From: CALESS01 sp964405455
GTDB taxonomy: Bacteria; Chloroflexota; Anaerolineae; Anaerolineales; Anaerolineaceae
Reading direction: 5' to 3'
DNA length: 14,639 nt
Assembly: GCA_964405455.1 (NCBI GenBank)
Contig: CAYOOA010000055.1
Span: 1 to 14,639, forward strand
In this document: in pieces, positions 8,514 to 14,639 of the stretch
How the letters are laid out: each line of letters starts with the position of its first letter
Numbering within the stretch: the first letter of the stretch is position 1
Notes under the pieces: generated by a model
Seen by the model: only the letters and a program-made list of their open reading frames with translations
Told to the model about the DNA's origin: nothing
Databases searched by the model: none
Program-made: the position numbers and the translations under genes

Positions 8514-9480
8514 CAACCAGTGAAAGAAATGCCAATGAGAGGGTTAACCAGAGCAGGGTCTGCTCCTGGGGGGCTTTAATGACATCTTTGATCCGCAGGG
8601 GGCGGGAGATGGGGCGGGGAATGGTTGGACCATCGCCGAGTAATGCTTCACGGAATTTTTGAACCGTCTCGGGACGTTCGTCCGGGTGGAGTGCCATGGC
8701 CCAGAGCAGGGCTTTTTCGGTCCGAGGGCTGACTTCCGGGTTGATCTGGCGGGGTGGAACCAGGGCTTGAGGATTTAGAAAACGGTCACGGGCATCGGCA
8801 GGTGGGGTGTTGGTCAGCAAGTGGTACAGGGTTGCACCAAAGGCATAGATATCCGAACGAATATCGGTATGTCCACTGTCTCCGCCGTATTGTTCCAGGG
8901 GGGTGTACAGAGCAGTTCCCTGGCCTTGCAGGATGGTGATGGTAACTTCACCGGGGGCTAACAACTTGACCAGCCCAAAATCCACCAGCTTGAGCAAACC
9001 ACTGGGGGTAACTTTGAGGTTGCTCGGTTTGATATCCCGGTGCAGGATGGGCGAATCCTGTGTATGCAGGTATATCAACGCATCAGCAAGCTGGCCGGCC
9101 CAGTTCAGGACGTCGGCTTCGGCCAGAAATGTTCCGGCCTGGCGCGCTTCCAACATGAGCGTCCGCAGGTCCTTGCCGGGCACATAATCCATCACCAGGT
9201 AATCGTGGCTGCCGACGGAAAAGAAATCCGAGACTTTTGGAAGGTTGGGGTGATCCAGGCGGGCCAGGACCGTAGCCTCGCGCAAGAATTGATCGCGGGC
9301 TTCACGAAGCATCTCCGGCGATAGGGAGCGGTCGTGCTCGACTTCCTTCAATGCACACTGACGGCCTTCCAGGCGCAAATCATCCGCCAGGTAGATGGAA
9401 CCCATCCCACCCTGGCCGATGATGCGGCGAACGCGGTAACGGCCGCGGAGTACTTCCCCGGCTTTCAACGGAACTGGCAC
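8497..9480 (-). CDS. PknB-like Ser/Thr protein kinase with one C-terminal membrane helix
   Basis: A 327-residue Hanks-type kinase. Its motifs are the glycine loop GQGGMG at 22-27, the ATP lysine K45 in CALKEV, E68 of helix C, the catalytic loop HRDIKPSN at 147-154 and DFGL at 167-170. YTPLEQY at 192-198 stands in the APE region, as in many bacterial kinases. The DFG-to-PLEQY segment holds TITILQGQGT, likely autophosphorylation sites. A single hydrophobic helix (about 308-325) ends the protein with almost nothing beyond it, so there is no extracellular sensor such as PASTA repeats. The start is a GTG at 9480 with AAAGGA 8 bases upstream; a nearby upstream ATG is out of frame. It is divergent from the FHA/winged-helix gene, a likely substrate or partner. 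Its 3' end overlaps the GH3-like gene by 17 bases. Confidence 0.94.
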   Translation of the reverse strand: MPVPLKAGEVLRGRYRVRRIIGQGGMGSIYLADDLRLEGRQCALKEVEHDRSLSPEMLREARDQFLREATVLARLDHPNLPKVSDFFSVGSHDYLVMDYVPGKDLRTLMLEARQAGTFLAEADVLNWAGQLADALIYLHTQDSPILHRDIKPSNLKVTPSGLLKLVDFGLVKLLAPGEVTITILQGQGTALYTPLEQYGGDSGHTDIRSDIYAFGATLYHLLTNTPPADARDRFLNPQALVPPRQINPEVSPRTEKALLWAMALHPDERPETVQKFREALLGDGPTIPRPISRPLRIKDVIKAPQEQTLLWLTLSLAFLSLVVTLVR

Positions 9481-9560
9481 TCAGAAATCCTTTCAATCAT
9501 CCAGGAAGGGCCCGGCAAAACATATCGGCGTGATCTTTTGCTGGAAGAGGCACTTCCCAA

Positions 9561-9575
9561 AAGGAATGATTCTTT
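9561..9575. repeat. Imperfect inverted repeat in the kinase/FHA intergenic region
   Basis: AAGGAAT-G-ATTCTTT is a 7-1-7 inverted repeat with one mismatched pair, next to the AT-rich palindrome ATAATATTAT (9577-9586) where the divergent -10 candidates lie. It is a possible operator, but this is inferred from position and symmetry only. Confidence 0.3.
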
Positions 9576-9581
9576 GATAAT

Positions 9582-9587
9582 ATTATA
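9582..9587 (-). promoter_or_regulatory. Candidate -10 box for the Ser/Thr kinase
   Basis: A perfect TATAAT on the minus strand about 100 bases before the kinase GTG. On the + strand the overlapping TATACT (9584-9589) could serve the FHA gene, giving face-to-face promoters in one AT-rich patch. No good -35 box was found for either, so both are tentative. Confidence 0.4.
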
Positions 9588-9624
9588 CTGGATTCGTGCT
9601 TAAAACAGGATGCAGGTTTTCTGT

Positions 9625-9645
9625 GCTGAATCGCTGTGATTCTGC
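9625..9645 (+). repeat. Inverted repeat in the leader just before the FHA ribosome site
   Basis: GCTGAATC and GATTCTGC are separated by 5 bases and pair at 7 of 8 positions. The repeat ends a few bases before the GAAAGG ribosome site (9648-9653). It could be an operator half-site pair or an RNA hairpin affecting translation. GATTC or its complement also occurs at 9568 and 9591. Confidence 0.35.
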
Positions 9646-9662
9646 TTGAAAGGCAGGCATAT

Positions 9663-10325
9663 ATGCGCCAGGATGATGCCGACAAACCCTTGATCATCGG
9701 TCAGGCTGGTCCCTTGAATGGCCAACGCTGGAATATTTTGGAGGAAGTGATCATCGGCCGGGATGCCGATTGTGAAGTGGTCATCCCGGATCGACAGGTT
9801 TCACGCGCCCATGCCCGCCTGACCCGCCAGGAGAGCGGTGTTTTACTGGAAGACCTGGGCAGCAAGAATGGAACCTATCTCAACGGCGACCGGATTGAAG
9901 AGCCGGTGCTTTTGCAGGATGGGGATGTAATGATGATTGCCATGCTGCAAACCTTTGTATTTCTCAGTTCGGATGCAACCATGCCGCTGGAAGGAGGGAT
10001 GCAAAAGCTTCTGGAGCCTTCCGGCCGGCTGCGCTTGGATGTACGATCCCGCCGCGTCTGGATCCGCGATGAGGAAGTGATCCCGCCTCTTTCAGCCCCA
10101 CAATTCCGCCTTCTACAGATGCTTTACGAGCAACCTGGCAGGGTGGTTTCCCGGCAGGATATGGTTAACTTCGTCTGGGGGGAGGAAGAGGCGGTTGGTG
10201 TTTCTGAACAGGCAGTAGATGCACTGGTCCGGCGCCTGCGCGATCGGCTTTCCGGAATGGATCCAAAACACACTTATATTGTCACCCTGCGCGGACACGG
10301 CCTGCGGCTGGATAACCCTGATTAA
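9663..10325 (+). CDS. FHA domain / OmpR-type winged-helix transcription regulator
   Basis: A 220-residue protein. The N-terminal FHA domain (about 8-105) has the phosphothreonine-binding signature: GR at 32-33, SRAH at 47-50 and SKNGTYLNG at 67-75. The C-terminal OmpR/PhoB-type winged helix (about 120-217) shows LSAPQFRLLQMLYEQPGRVV, a recognition helix in SEQAVDALVRRLRDRL and the wing YIVTLRGHGLRL. There is no receiver domain, so control by a phosphothreonine partner is more likely than by a histidine kinase. The adjacent divergent Ser/Thr kinase is the obvious candidate. The ATG at 9663 is preferred because GAAAGG lies 9 bases upstream; a GTG at 9636 would add 9 residues without a ribosome site. 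Mycobacterial EmbR also joins an OmpR-type winged helix with FHA, but in the opposite order. DNA targets are unknown. Confidence 0.93.
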   Translation: MRQDDADKPLIIGQAGPLNGQRWNILEEVIIGRDADCEVVIPDRQVSRAHARLTRQESGVLLEDLGSKNGTYLNGDRIEEPVLLQDGDVMMIAMLQTFVFLSSDATMPLEGGMQKLLEPSGRLRLDVRSRRVWIRDEEVIPPLSAPQFRLLQMLYEQPGRVVSRQDMVNFVWGEEEAVGVSEQAVDALVRRLRDRLSGMDPKHTYIVTLRGHGLRLDNPD

Positions 10326-10345
10326 TTATCTTTGATCCAGAGTAA

Positions 10346-10374
10346 AAAACCGCCCCATTTTCAGGGGCGGTTTT
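10346..10374. terminator. Bidirectional Rho-independent terminator
   Basis: AAAACCGCCCC (10346-10356) and GGGGCGGTTTT (10364-10374) form a perfect 11-bp stem with a 7-base loop. The stem has a GC core with A/T ends, so each strand gives a GC hairpin followed by Ts. It lies 20 bases after the FHA gene stop and 22 bases beyond the stop of the convergent CpXC gene, and can end both transcripts. Confidence 0.88.
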
Positions 10375-10396
10375 CTGGTTTTAGTTTAGGTGGGTT

Positions 10397-11746
10397 CTAC
10401 TTGGCCAGGTTCTTGCTCATCACGAAACGCATGGCCAGGCGGTAGACCTGGCGCAGGCGTTGGCCGACCTGGGGATTCTGGCCTTCGGCTTCGCTTTGTT
10501 CGGCCACGCTGTTCAGGAGTTGCAGGAATTCCGGCGTGATATGGCTCTCGTTGGCCTGCAGGATCTGGCGTACGCCCTCATCATCCGGCACAGACAACAT
10601 GGCTTCGATCAATTGCACTTCCGGCGGGGGGGCGGAGTGGCGTTGAATGACGTTCACAATGGTTTGCAGCTTGCTGATCTTATCCAGGTATGCTTTCTGG
10701 CGGGCGATTTGCATTTCTTCCTTCAAGGCCTCGACAAAGAAATCATTGATCTCCGGCAGGTATTCCTCGGTTGCCTTCTCCACATCCGGGGCATTCATGA
10801 TTTCATTAAGTTTGGCCTTCGCTTCATCCATTTTAGCCTGCAAGGCCTCGTCGATTTCCTTGATTAATTGGAGCAGTTTTTCGCGCAAATCAGTCAGCTT
10901 TTGCTTTTCTTCGCCCTCGGCCTTATCAATCCGGCCGGAGAGGATCTGGAAGAATTCGTAATCCAGTCCACCGCGGGCAGCACTGACCAGGGTGGTCAGA
11001 CGGGTTTCGGTCTTGGCTTCGACGATCAAATCGAGTAATTTTTCGCGAGTCAAGCCGTCCTTGGCGGCTTCCTGGAGGGATTGGATGGCTGCCTGGGCTT
11101 CCTGGGCCTGGGCTTGCATTTCCCGCCCCACCGGGGAAAGGGCCAGGAGCTCCTGCTGTAAGGCGGCCAATTGCCGGGCGGATTGCTCATCCCCCTGGGC
11201 CAGGCTGACTTCGACCAGCTGGCTGATCAGGGCGAAGAAGGACTCATCCATCAACCCTTCATTCTCTTTTGCTACCGTGGCGCGTTCTTCCTTACCGAGG
11301 GTAGCCAACTGCTGGAGGAGCTGCAGGCGGGCTTGCTGGGCCTGGAGCATTTCCTTGGTGATGCCGTCCGCTTCCAGGATCTTTTCGATCATGCCCTGGT
11401 AAGTGAACATGCTGGTGGGTCGCAGCAGGTAGGCTTTGCGCTTTTCCGGGGGGAGTTTGTTGGTGATCTGGGTGATGTACGGGCCGATCATTCGCTCCTG
11501 CTCGTTGACAGGCAAGGCCAGTTCGGGCGGGAAGTAAGTCAGCAGGAGCTCTTTATCGGCATCGTGATAGACAATTGGAGTAGCCAGGGCACCCTGGTAA
11601 CCGCAGTTTTGGCAATTGATTGTGTTGACCGCACCGCTCAAAAGGCGCTGCTTGGCTTCCGGATCGGAGGTGACATCAAAAAGCTGCTCAACATCAGCAA
11701 TGACGGGCTGGCGGCAGCGGGGACAGGAGGTGCGGGTTTGTGGCAT
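10397..11746 (-). CDS. CpXC-type zinc-ribbon protein with long helical region
   Basis: A 449-residue protein of unknown function. The first 75 residues form a probable zinc ribbon with cysteine pairs CPRC (C8, C11) and CQNC (C45, C48), like the CpXC domain (named for its CpXC pairs). From about residue 125 to 370 the sequence is rich in Gln, Glu, Ala, Lys and Leu with heptad-like spacing (for example IDKAEGEEKQKLTDLREKLL), indicating long coiled coils. A helical C-terminal part follows. No signal peptide or membrane helix is seen, so it is probably cytoplasmic. The ATG at 11746 is chosen because AAGGGA lies about 6 bases upstream and the zinc ribbon starts at once. An upstream start at 11818 would add 24 residues spanning the promoter. 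It ends at a shared terminator and appears to be a single-gene unit. Confidence 0.85.
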   Translation of the reverse strand: MPQTRTSCPRCRQPVIADVEQLFDVTSDPEAKQRLLSGAVNTINCQNCGYQGALATPIVYHDADKELLLTYFPPELALPVNEQERMIGPYITQITNKLPPEKRKAYLLRPTSMFTYQGMIEKILEADGITKEMLQAQQARLQLLQQLATLGKEERATVAKENEGLMDESFFALISQLVEVSLAQGDEQSARQLAALQQELLALSPVGREMQAQAQEAQAAIQSLQEAAKDGLTREKLLDLIVEAKTETRLTTLVSAARGGLDYEFFQILSGRIDKAEGEEKQKLTDLREKLLQLIKEIDEALQAKMDEAKAKLNEIMNAPDVEKATEEYLPEINDFFVEALKEEMQIARQKAYLDKISKLQTIVNVIQRHSAPPPEVQLIEAMLSVPDDEGVRQILQANESHITPEFLQLLNSVAEQSEAEGQNPQVGQRLRQVYRLAMRFVMSKNLAK

Positions 11747-11779
11747 GGGATTCCCTTTTGAGACGAAGTTAACGTGAAA

Positions 11780-11788
11780 ATTATACCA
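11780..11788 (-). promoter_or_regulatory. Extended -10 promoter of the CpXC gene
   Basis: TGGTATAAT on the minus strand is a consensus extended -10 box. Transcription would start near 11773, about 27 bases before the ATG at 11746, leaving room for the AAGGGA ribosome site. The -35 region is weak. The rest of the 196-base stretch 11747-11942 holds only a weak 5-bp hairpin and no gene. Confidence 0.6.
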
Positions 11789-11942
11789 CGCCCGAATTAT
11801 GAGGCGTTGATTCGGCAATAAACCGATAGGTTTTTTTATGACTTTCTAATATATTTTGACCAGGAAGGTAAACAGGTTTCTGAATCTGCCAGTCTTTCCT
11901 CTTGATCCACAATGGACGAAATATTTACGCTGAGGAAGAGAT

Positions 11943-13156
11943 TCAACTCAAAGGCAGGCTGAAGCAGATACGCGCCCCCTTGCCGGCTTCCGTGTCGACC
12001 CAGATGCGGCCGCCGTGGGCTTCCACGATGGCGCGGGCCAGGTAAAGACCCAAGCCGGCACCCTTGGTCTGACGGGCCATATCCGGGGCGCGATAGAAGC
12101 GGTCAAAGATGTGAGGAATATCCTGGGCAGCGATGCCCGGTCCCTGGTCGCTGACGCAGATGATCACCGAATCCGGCCGTACCTGCCCAGAAATGCGGAT
12201 TTCACCCTCGGATGCGTATTTCATGCCGTTGGAGATAAGGTTGGNNNNNNNNNNNNNNNNNNNNNNNNNNNNNNNNNNNNNNNNNNNNNNNNNNNNNNNN
12301 NNNNNNNNNNNNNNNNNNNNNNNNNNNNNNNNNNNNNNNNNNNNAGGGGGGAGTAGGTGATCCCCACCGGCAGCGGGGCGGATTGGCGGTCGCGCAGCAA
12401 ATCGCCTTCAACATACAGGTGGGCATGCTGGGTCAGGGGCCAGCCGCCGGCAGCGGCCTGTTCCAGAGTCAAGCCTTGCGGCGGGTGGGCCCAGCGGATT
12501 ACCTCATCATGCTGCAGGCCGTGGAAATTGGCCTGGGATTGGCCGAGGATGCGCGCAAAACTGGGATTACAGCGTTCCACGTGCAAATCCGGCCGCAGGA
12601 TGAGGATGCCGTCGCCGGTTGAATCCAGCAGGGCATCCAGGCGGGCTTTTTGTTCAGAAAGCAGGCTGTAGAGCTGGGCGTTTTGCACGGCGATGGCAGC
12701 CTGATCAGCAAAGCTGCGCAGGATGGCCCGGTCGTTGGGAGAGAAGATGCCCGGGTAACCACGAAAGATGAAGATCAAACCAATCACCTGGCCACGGGTC
12801 ACCAGAGGCAGGGCAACACCGGTGAGCAGCCCCAGGCCGCCCAGGGTAATGACCTGGTTGAGCAGGTGATTGAGCTCCGGCGAGTCGCTGCTGGAGGAAT
12901 CGGCTGTAAGGGTGGAAAGATCGTTTAAGTAGGGTTCCACCAGGCGCATAAAAACCGGGGGCAGGCCCTGGTTGGTGACAACCTTCCAGCTCCCGGTTTC
13001 TGTGCGCAAAGCAATTAATCCGGCCTGACCGGCCAGCATTTCGATGGAGATATCCAGGATGCGCCCGAGCAGCTTGTCCAGGTCGAGTTCCTGCGTCAAA
13101 GCGCGGGAGATCTCTAGCAGGTAATCACGCTGGCGGACACGCGAATCGGGCAGCAT
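11943..13156 (-). CDS. GAF-PAS sensor histidine kinase, interrupted by a true assembly gap
   Basis: The N-terminal 270 residues (12345-13156) hold a GAF domain (about 11-160, RDYLLEISRALTQELDLDKLL to DQAAIAVQNAQLY) and a PAS domain starting near 172 (LDALLDSTGDGILIL...CNPSFARILG). After the Ns, 11943-12244 encodes the end of the HATPase domain: N box NLISNGMKYAS, G1 box DQGPGI, F box FDRFYR and G2 box GAGLGLYLA, ending LPLS. The end of PAS, the whole HisKA dimerisation domain with its phospho-acceptor histidine, and the start of the HATPase are missing. The printed length is not a multiple of three, so 100 N is not the true size. No membrane segment is seen, suggesting a soluble sensor. The ATG is 5 bases after the aminotransferase stop, so the two are probably co-transcribed. 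No response regulator with a receiver domain lies in the window. Confidence 0.88.
12245..12344. other. Assembly gap 2 (100 N), real missing sequence
   Basis: Exactly 100 Ns with no matching flanks. The bordering protein pieces end within PAS and resume at the HATPase N box. Comparison with normal kinases suggests some 120-140 residues, or about 350-420 bases, are absent. Confidence 0.9.
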
Positions 13157-13161
13157 CCGGA

Positions 13162-14484
13162 TTACAACAGCTCCTCTTCAGCCCGGCTGATGGCGGATTC
13201 GAAAACCGCCAGGCCTTCATCGATTTCGTTCCTGGTGATGCAAAGCGGCGGTGAAATGCGGATGGTGTTCTTCCCGCAGCCGAGGGTGAGCAAGCCGCTT
13301 TCGTATGCATAATCCACGACTTGATCGCGCAGGTGTTCGGCAGGGATCTTGGAGTTCTTGTCCTTGACGAATTCGACACCAATCATCAAGCCGATGCCGC
13401 GTACATCGCCCATGCTGGGGTGACGAACCTGGATTTCCTGCAGAGCATCCAGGGCATACTGGCCAACGGTGGCGGCATTTGCCATATATTCTTCTTCAAT
13501 CAGTTCCAGGGTAGCCAGGGCAGCAGCACAGGCGATCGGATTGCCGCCGTAGGTGTTGCCATGTGATCCCTTGGGCCAGGTGACAATGCTCTTGCGGGCG
13601 ATCATGGCACCCAGCGGCACACCGCTGGCGATACCCTTGGCAGTGCAGACGATATCCGGCTCTACACCGAAATGCTCGATGGACCACCATTTGCCCGTCC
13701 GCCCGGCACCTGCCTGCACTTCATCAACAATCAGCAGGATGCCGTGCTTGTCACATAACCGCCGTAAGGCCGGGAAGAACCCGGGGGGCGGGACGATGTA
13801 TCCACCCTCGCCCTGGATCGGTTCCACGAGGATGCCAGCCACCTCATCGGCCGGGATGATTTTGCCGAGAATGGTCTCCTCGATGTAACGGACAACCGTC
13901 TCGCCGTAATCTTCGCCAGGTTGACTGATGAGCATGGGGCGGTATGCATAGGGGAAGGGGGCGTGCACAACACCATTCATCAGCGGTCCAAACCCTTTGT
14001 GGTATGTGGACTTGCTGGCAGTGAAGGTGACTGCGCCCATCGTGCGGCCGTGGAATCCACCCAAAAAACCGATAAACTGGCTGCGTCCCGTTGTATAGCG
14101 GGCCAGTTTGATCGCCGCTTCCACCGCTTCGGTACCGGAATTAGTCATGAAGGAGACTGCTTCTTCTTCAAAGGGAGCAATCCGGTTCAAAAACTCGGCC
14201 AATTCCACCCAGCGTGGATGGTAGAAATCGGAAGAAATATGGATGAATTTTTCAGCTTGTTCTTGAATGGCTTTGACTACTTTGGGGTGGCTGTGACCGG
14301 TGGAATTGACTGCAATGCCGGCCGCAAAATCCAAAAATCGATTTCCATCAACGTCCCAAACTTCGGCTCCACGCCCGTGATCCATCACGAAGGGGTATCC
14401 ACGCGGGTATGAAGGGCTGATCACCTTGTGATCGCGTTCGACAATCGTCTGCGCGACTGGCCCTGGTAACTTGAGGGGCTGCAT
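13162..14484 (-). CDS. Class III PLP-dependent aminotransferase (acetylornithine/GABA aminotransferase family)
   Basis: A 440-residue fold-type I PLP enzyme. Numbered from the chosen start, motifs are the substrate-side FAAGIAVNSTGHSHP (about 53-67), the phosphate-binding NSGTEAVEAAIKLAR (115-129), FHGRTMG (144-150), EPIQGEGGY (221-229), IVDEVQ with D254 for the pyridine nitrogen, and the Schiff-base lysine K283 in TAKGIASGVPLGA. Full length and undamaged. It could act on acetylornithine, ornithine, 4-aminobutyrate or another omega-amine; some archaeal relatives are amino-acid racemases, so no gene symbol is given. The start is the ATG at 14484: the strong AAAGGAGG (14491-14498) sits 6 bases upstream of it, while the ATG at 14490 directly abuts that site. 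The histidine kinase follows 5 bases after the stop. No arginine or GABA pathway gene is nearby. Confidence 0.92.
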   Translation of the reverse strand: MQPLKLPGPVAQTIVERDHKVISPSYPRGYPFVMDHGRGAEVWDVDGNRFLDFAAGIAVNSTGHSHPKVVKAIQEQAEKFIHISSDFYHPRWVELAEFLNRIAPFEEEAVSFMTNSGTEAVEAAIKLARYTTGRSQFIGFLGGFHGRTMGAVTFTASKSTYHKGFGPLMNGVVHAPFPYAYRPMLISQPGEDYGETVVRYIEETILGKIIPADEVAGILVEPIQGEGGYIVPPPGFFPALRRLCDKHGILLIVDEVQAGAGRTGKWWSIEHFGVEPDIVCTAKGIASGVPLGAMIARKSIVTWPKGSHGNTYGGNPIACAAALATLELIEEEYMANAATVGQYALDALQEIQVRHPSMGDVRGIGLMIGVEFVKDKNSKIPAEHLRDQVVDYAYESGLLTLGCGKNTIRISPPLCITRNEIDEGLAVFESAISRAEEELL

Positions 14485-14490
14485 ATTCAT

Positions 14491-14498
14491 CCTCCTTT
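14491..14498 (-). promoter_or_regulatory. Ribosome-binding site that decides the aminotransferase start
   Basis: AAAGGAGG on the minus strand touches the ATG at 14490 and lies 6 bases before the in-frame ATG at 14484. Only the second has workable spacing, so the protein should begin MQPLKLPG rather than MNMQPLKLPG. Confidence 0.75.
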
Positions 14499-14512
14499 GG
14501 GTAGAAAAGGCT

Positions 14513-14553
14513 ATTGAGACTGCCGTTCAGCCGTGATACGCAAGGCTCTCAAT
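14513..14553 (-). promoter_or_regulatory. Stem-loop in the aminotransferase 5' leader
   Basis: ATTGAGA and TCTCAAT pair perfectly over 7 bp. After a 2-base AG bulge, GCC and GGC add 3 bp, enclosing about 19 bases. The structure lies within the roughly 100-base leader, about 15 bases upstream of AAAGGAGG. It might tune translation or mRNA stability. It matches no riboswitch I recognise. Confidence 0.35.
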
Positions 14554-14565
14554 GCGGGAATTGTT

Positions 14566-14607
14566 AAAGAAAAACCGGGCAGGTGTTAAGATTATAGCAC
14601 TGCCCGG
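14566..14607 (-). terminator. Terminator-like hairpin enclosing a promoter
   Basis: On the minus strand CCGGGCAG (14607-14600) and CTGCCCGG (14582-14575) form a perfect 8-bp GC-rich stem. Two further pairs are possible past a bulged C, and TTTTTCTTT (14574-14566) follows. It would end transcripts entering from a minus-strand gene to the right of the window. The loop carries TATAAT. Confidence 0.6.
14591..14599 (-). promoter_or_regulatory. Extended -10 promoter of the aminotransferase/histidine-kinase unit
   Basis: TGCTATAAT, identical to the element at 2421-2429, lies in the loop and upper stem of the terminator-like hairpin. A weak -35 candidate, TTATCA, occurs 18 bases upstream. Transcription would start near 14584, so the new RNA lacks the left arm of the hairpin and escapes termination. 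Confidence 0.6.
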
Positions 14608-14639
14608 AAGGCGTTGATAATGGAGGGATTACACTCTTC

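Noticed and set aside
9636..9662. GTG start at 9636 for the FHA regulator
   Set aside because: No ribosome site precedes it, while the ATG at 9663 has GAAAGG at good spacing.
11171..11761. 196-codon open frame on + opposite the CpXC gene
   Set aside because: Antisense shadow of a well-supported gene, with no domain match and no ribosome site.
11820..11837. Small hairpin AAACC-GATA-GGTTT plus T run
   Set aside because: Only 5 AT-rich pairs; the T run is on the + strand, where no gene needs a terminator.
13921..14412. 163-codon open frame on + opposite the aminotransferase
   Set aside because: Composition is that of an antisense shadow; the opposite strand carries all class III aminotransferase motifs.

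Overview
The window reads as bacterial chromosome from an Anaerolineae-like member of the Chloroflexota. This placement is inference from protein style: a secreted GH3-like protein with Thr/Pro linkers and a C-terminal membrane anchor, a CpXC zinc-ribbon protein, a membrane-tethered Ser/Thr kinase beside an FHA regulator, and GAF/PAS histidine kinases. Two 100-N blocks (6779-6878 and 12245-12344) mark it as a scaffold, probably a draft or metagenome assembly. No tRNA, rRNA, CRISPR array, insertion sequence or prophage gene was seen. Coding density is very high, and no gene-free stretch exceeds 200 bases.

Left part (3-2382): recJ on + converges with a soluble DPM1-type glycosyltransferase on -, the two overlapping by 23 bases. 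The glycosyltransferase is divergent from a four-gene + strand operon; both promoters lie within about 90 bases, and the glycosyltransferase mRNA looks leaderless.

Operon (2470-8513): AAA+ ATPase, glycerophosphodiester phosphodiesterase, threonine-dehydratase-type PLP enzyme and GH3-like surface protein. All three junctions are 4-base ATGA stop/start overlaps, so translation is probably coupled. The GH3-like gene is interrupted by a run of N flanked by two identical 55-base copies. Removing the Ns and one copy restores a single 945-residue reading frame, so this gap is almost certainly a scaffolding artefact.

Signalling part (8497-10374): a PknB-like kinase with one C-terminal membrane helix (-) is divergent from an FHA plus OmpR-type winged-helix protein (+). 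Together they suggest a phosphorylation-controlled transcription switch. A symmetrical hairpin ends the FHA gene and the facing CpXC gene.

Right part (10397-14639): on the - strand lie the CpXC zinc-ribbon/coiled-coil protein, a GAF-PAS histidine kinase broken by a true sequence gap that removes its phospho-acceptor domain, and, 5 bases upstream of it, a class III aminotransferase. The aminotransferase promoter is an extended -10 box lying inside the loop of a terminator-like hairpin, followed by a leader with its own stem-loop. Extended -10 boxes (TGnTATAAT) recur at three promoters here.

The most rewarding points are the kinase/FHA-winged-helix pair, the promoter-in-terminator arrangement, the GH3-like protein lacking the NagZ catalytic histidine, and the two gaps of different nature. 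Nothing here is a clearly new defence or mobile system.
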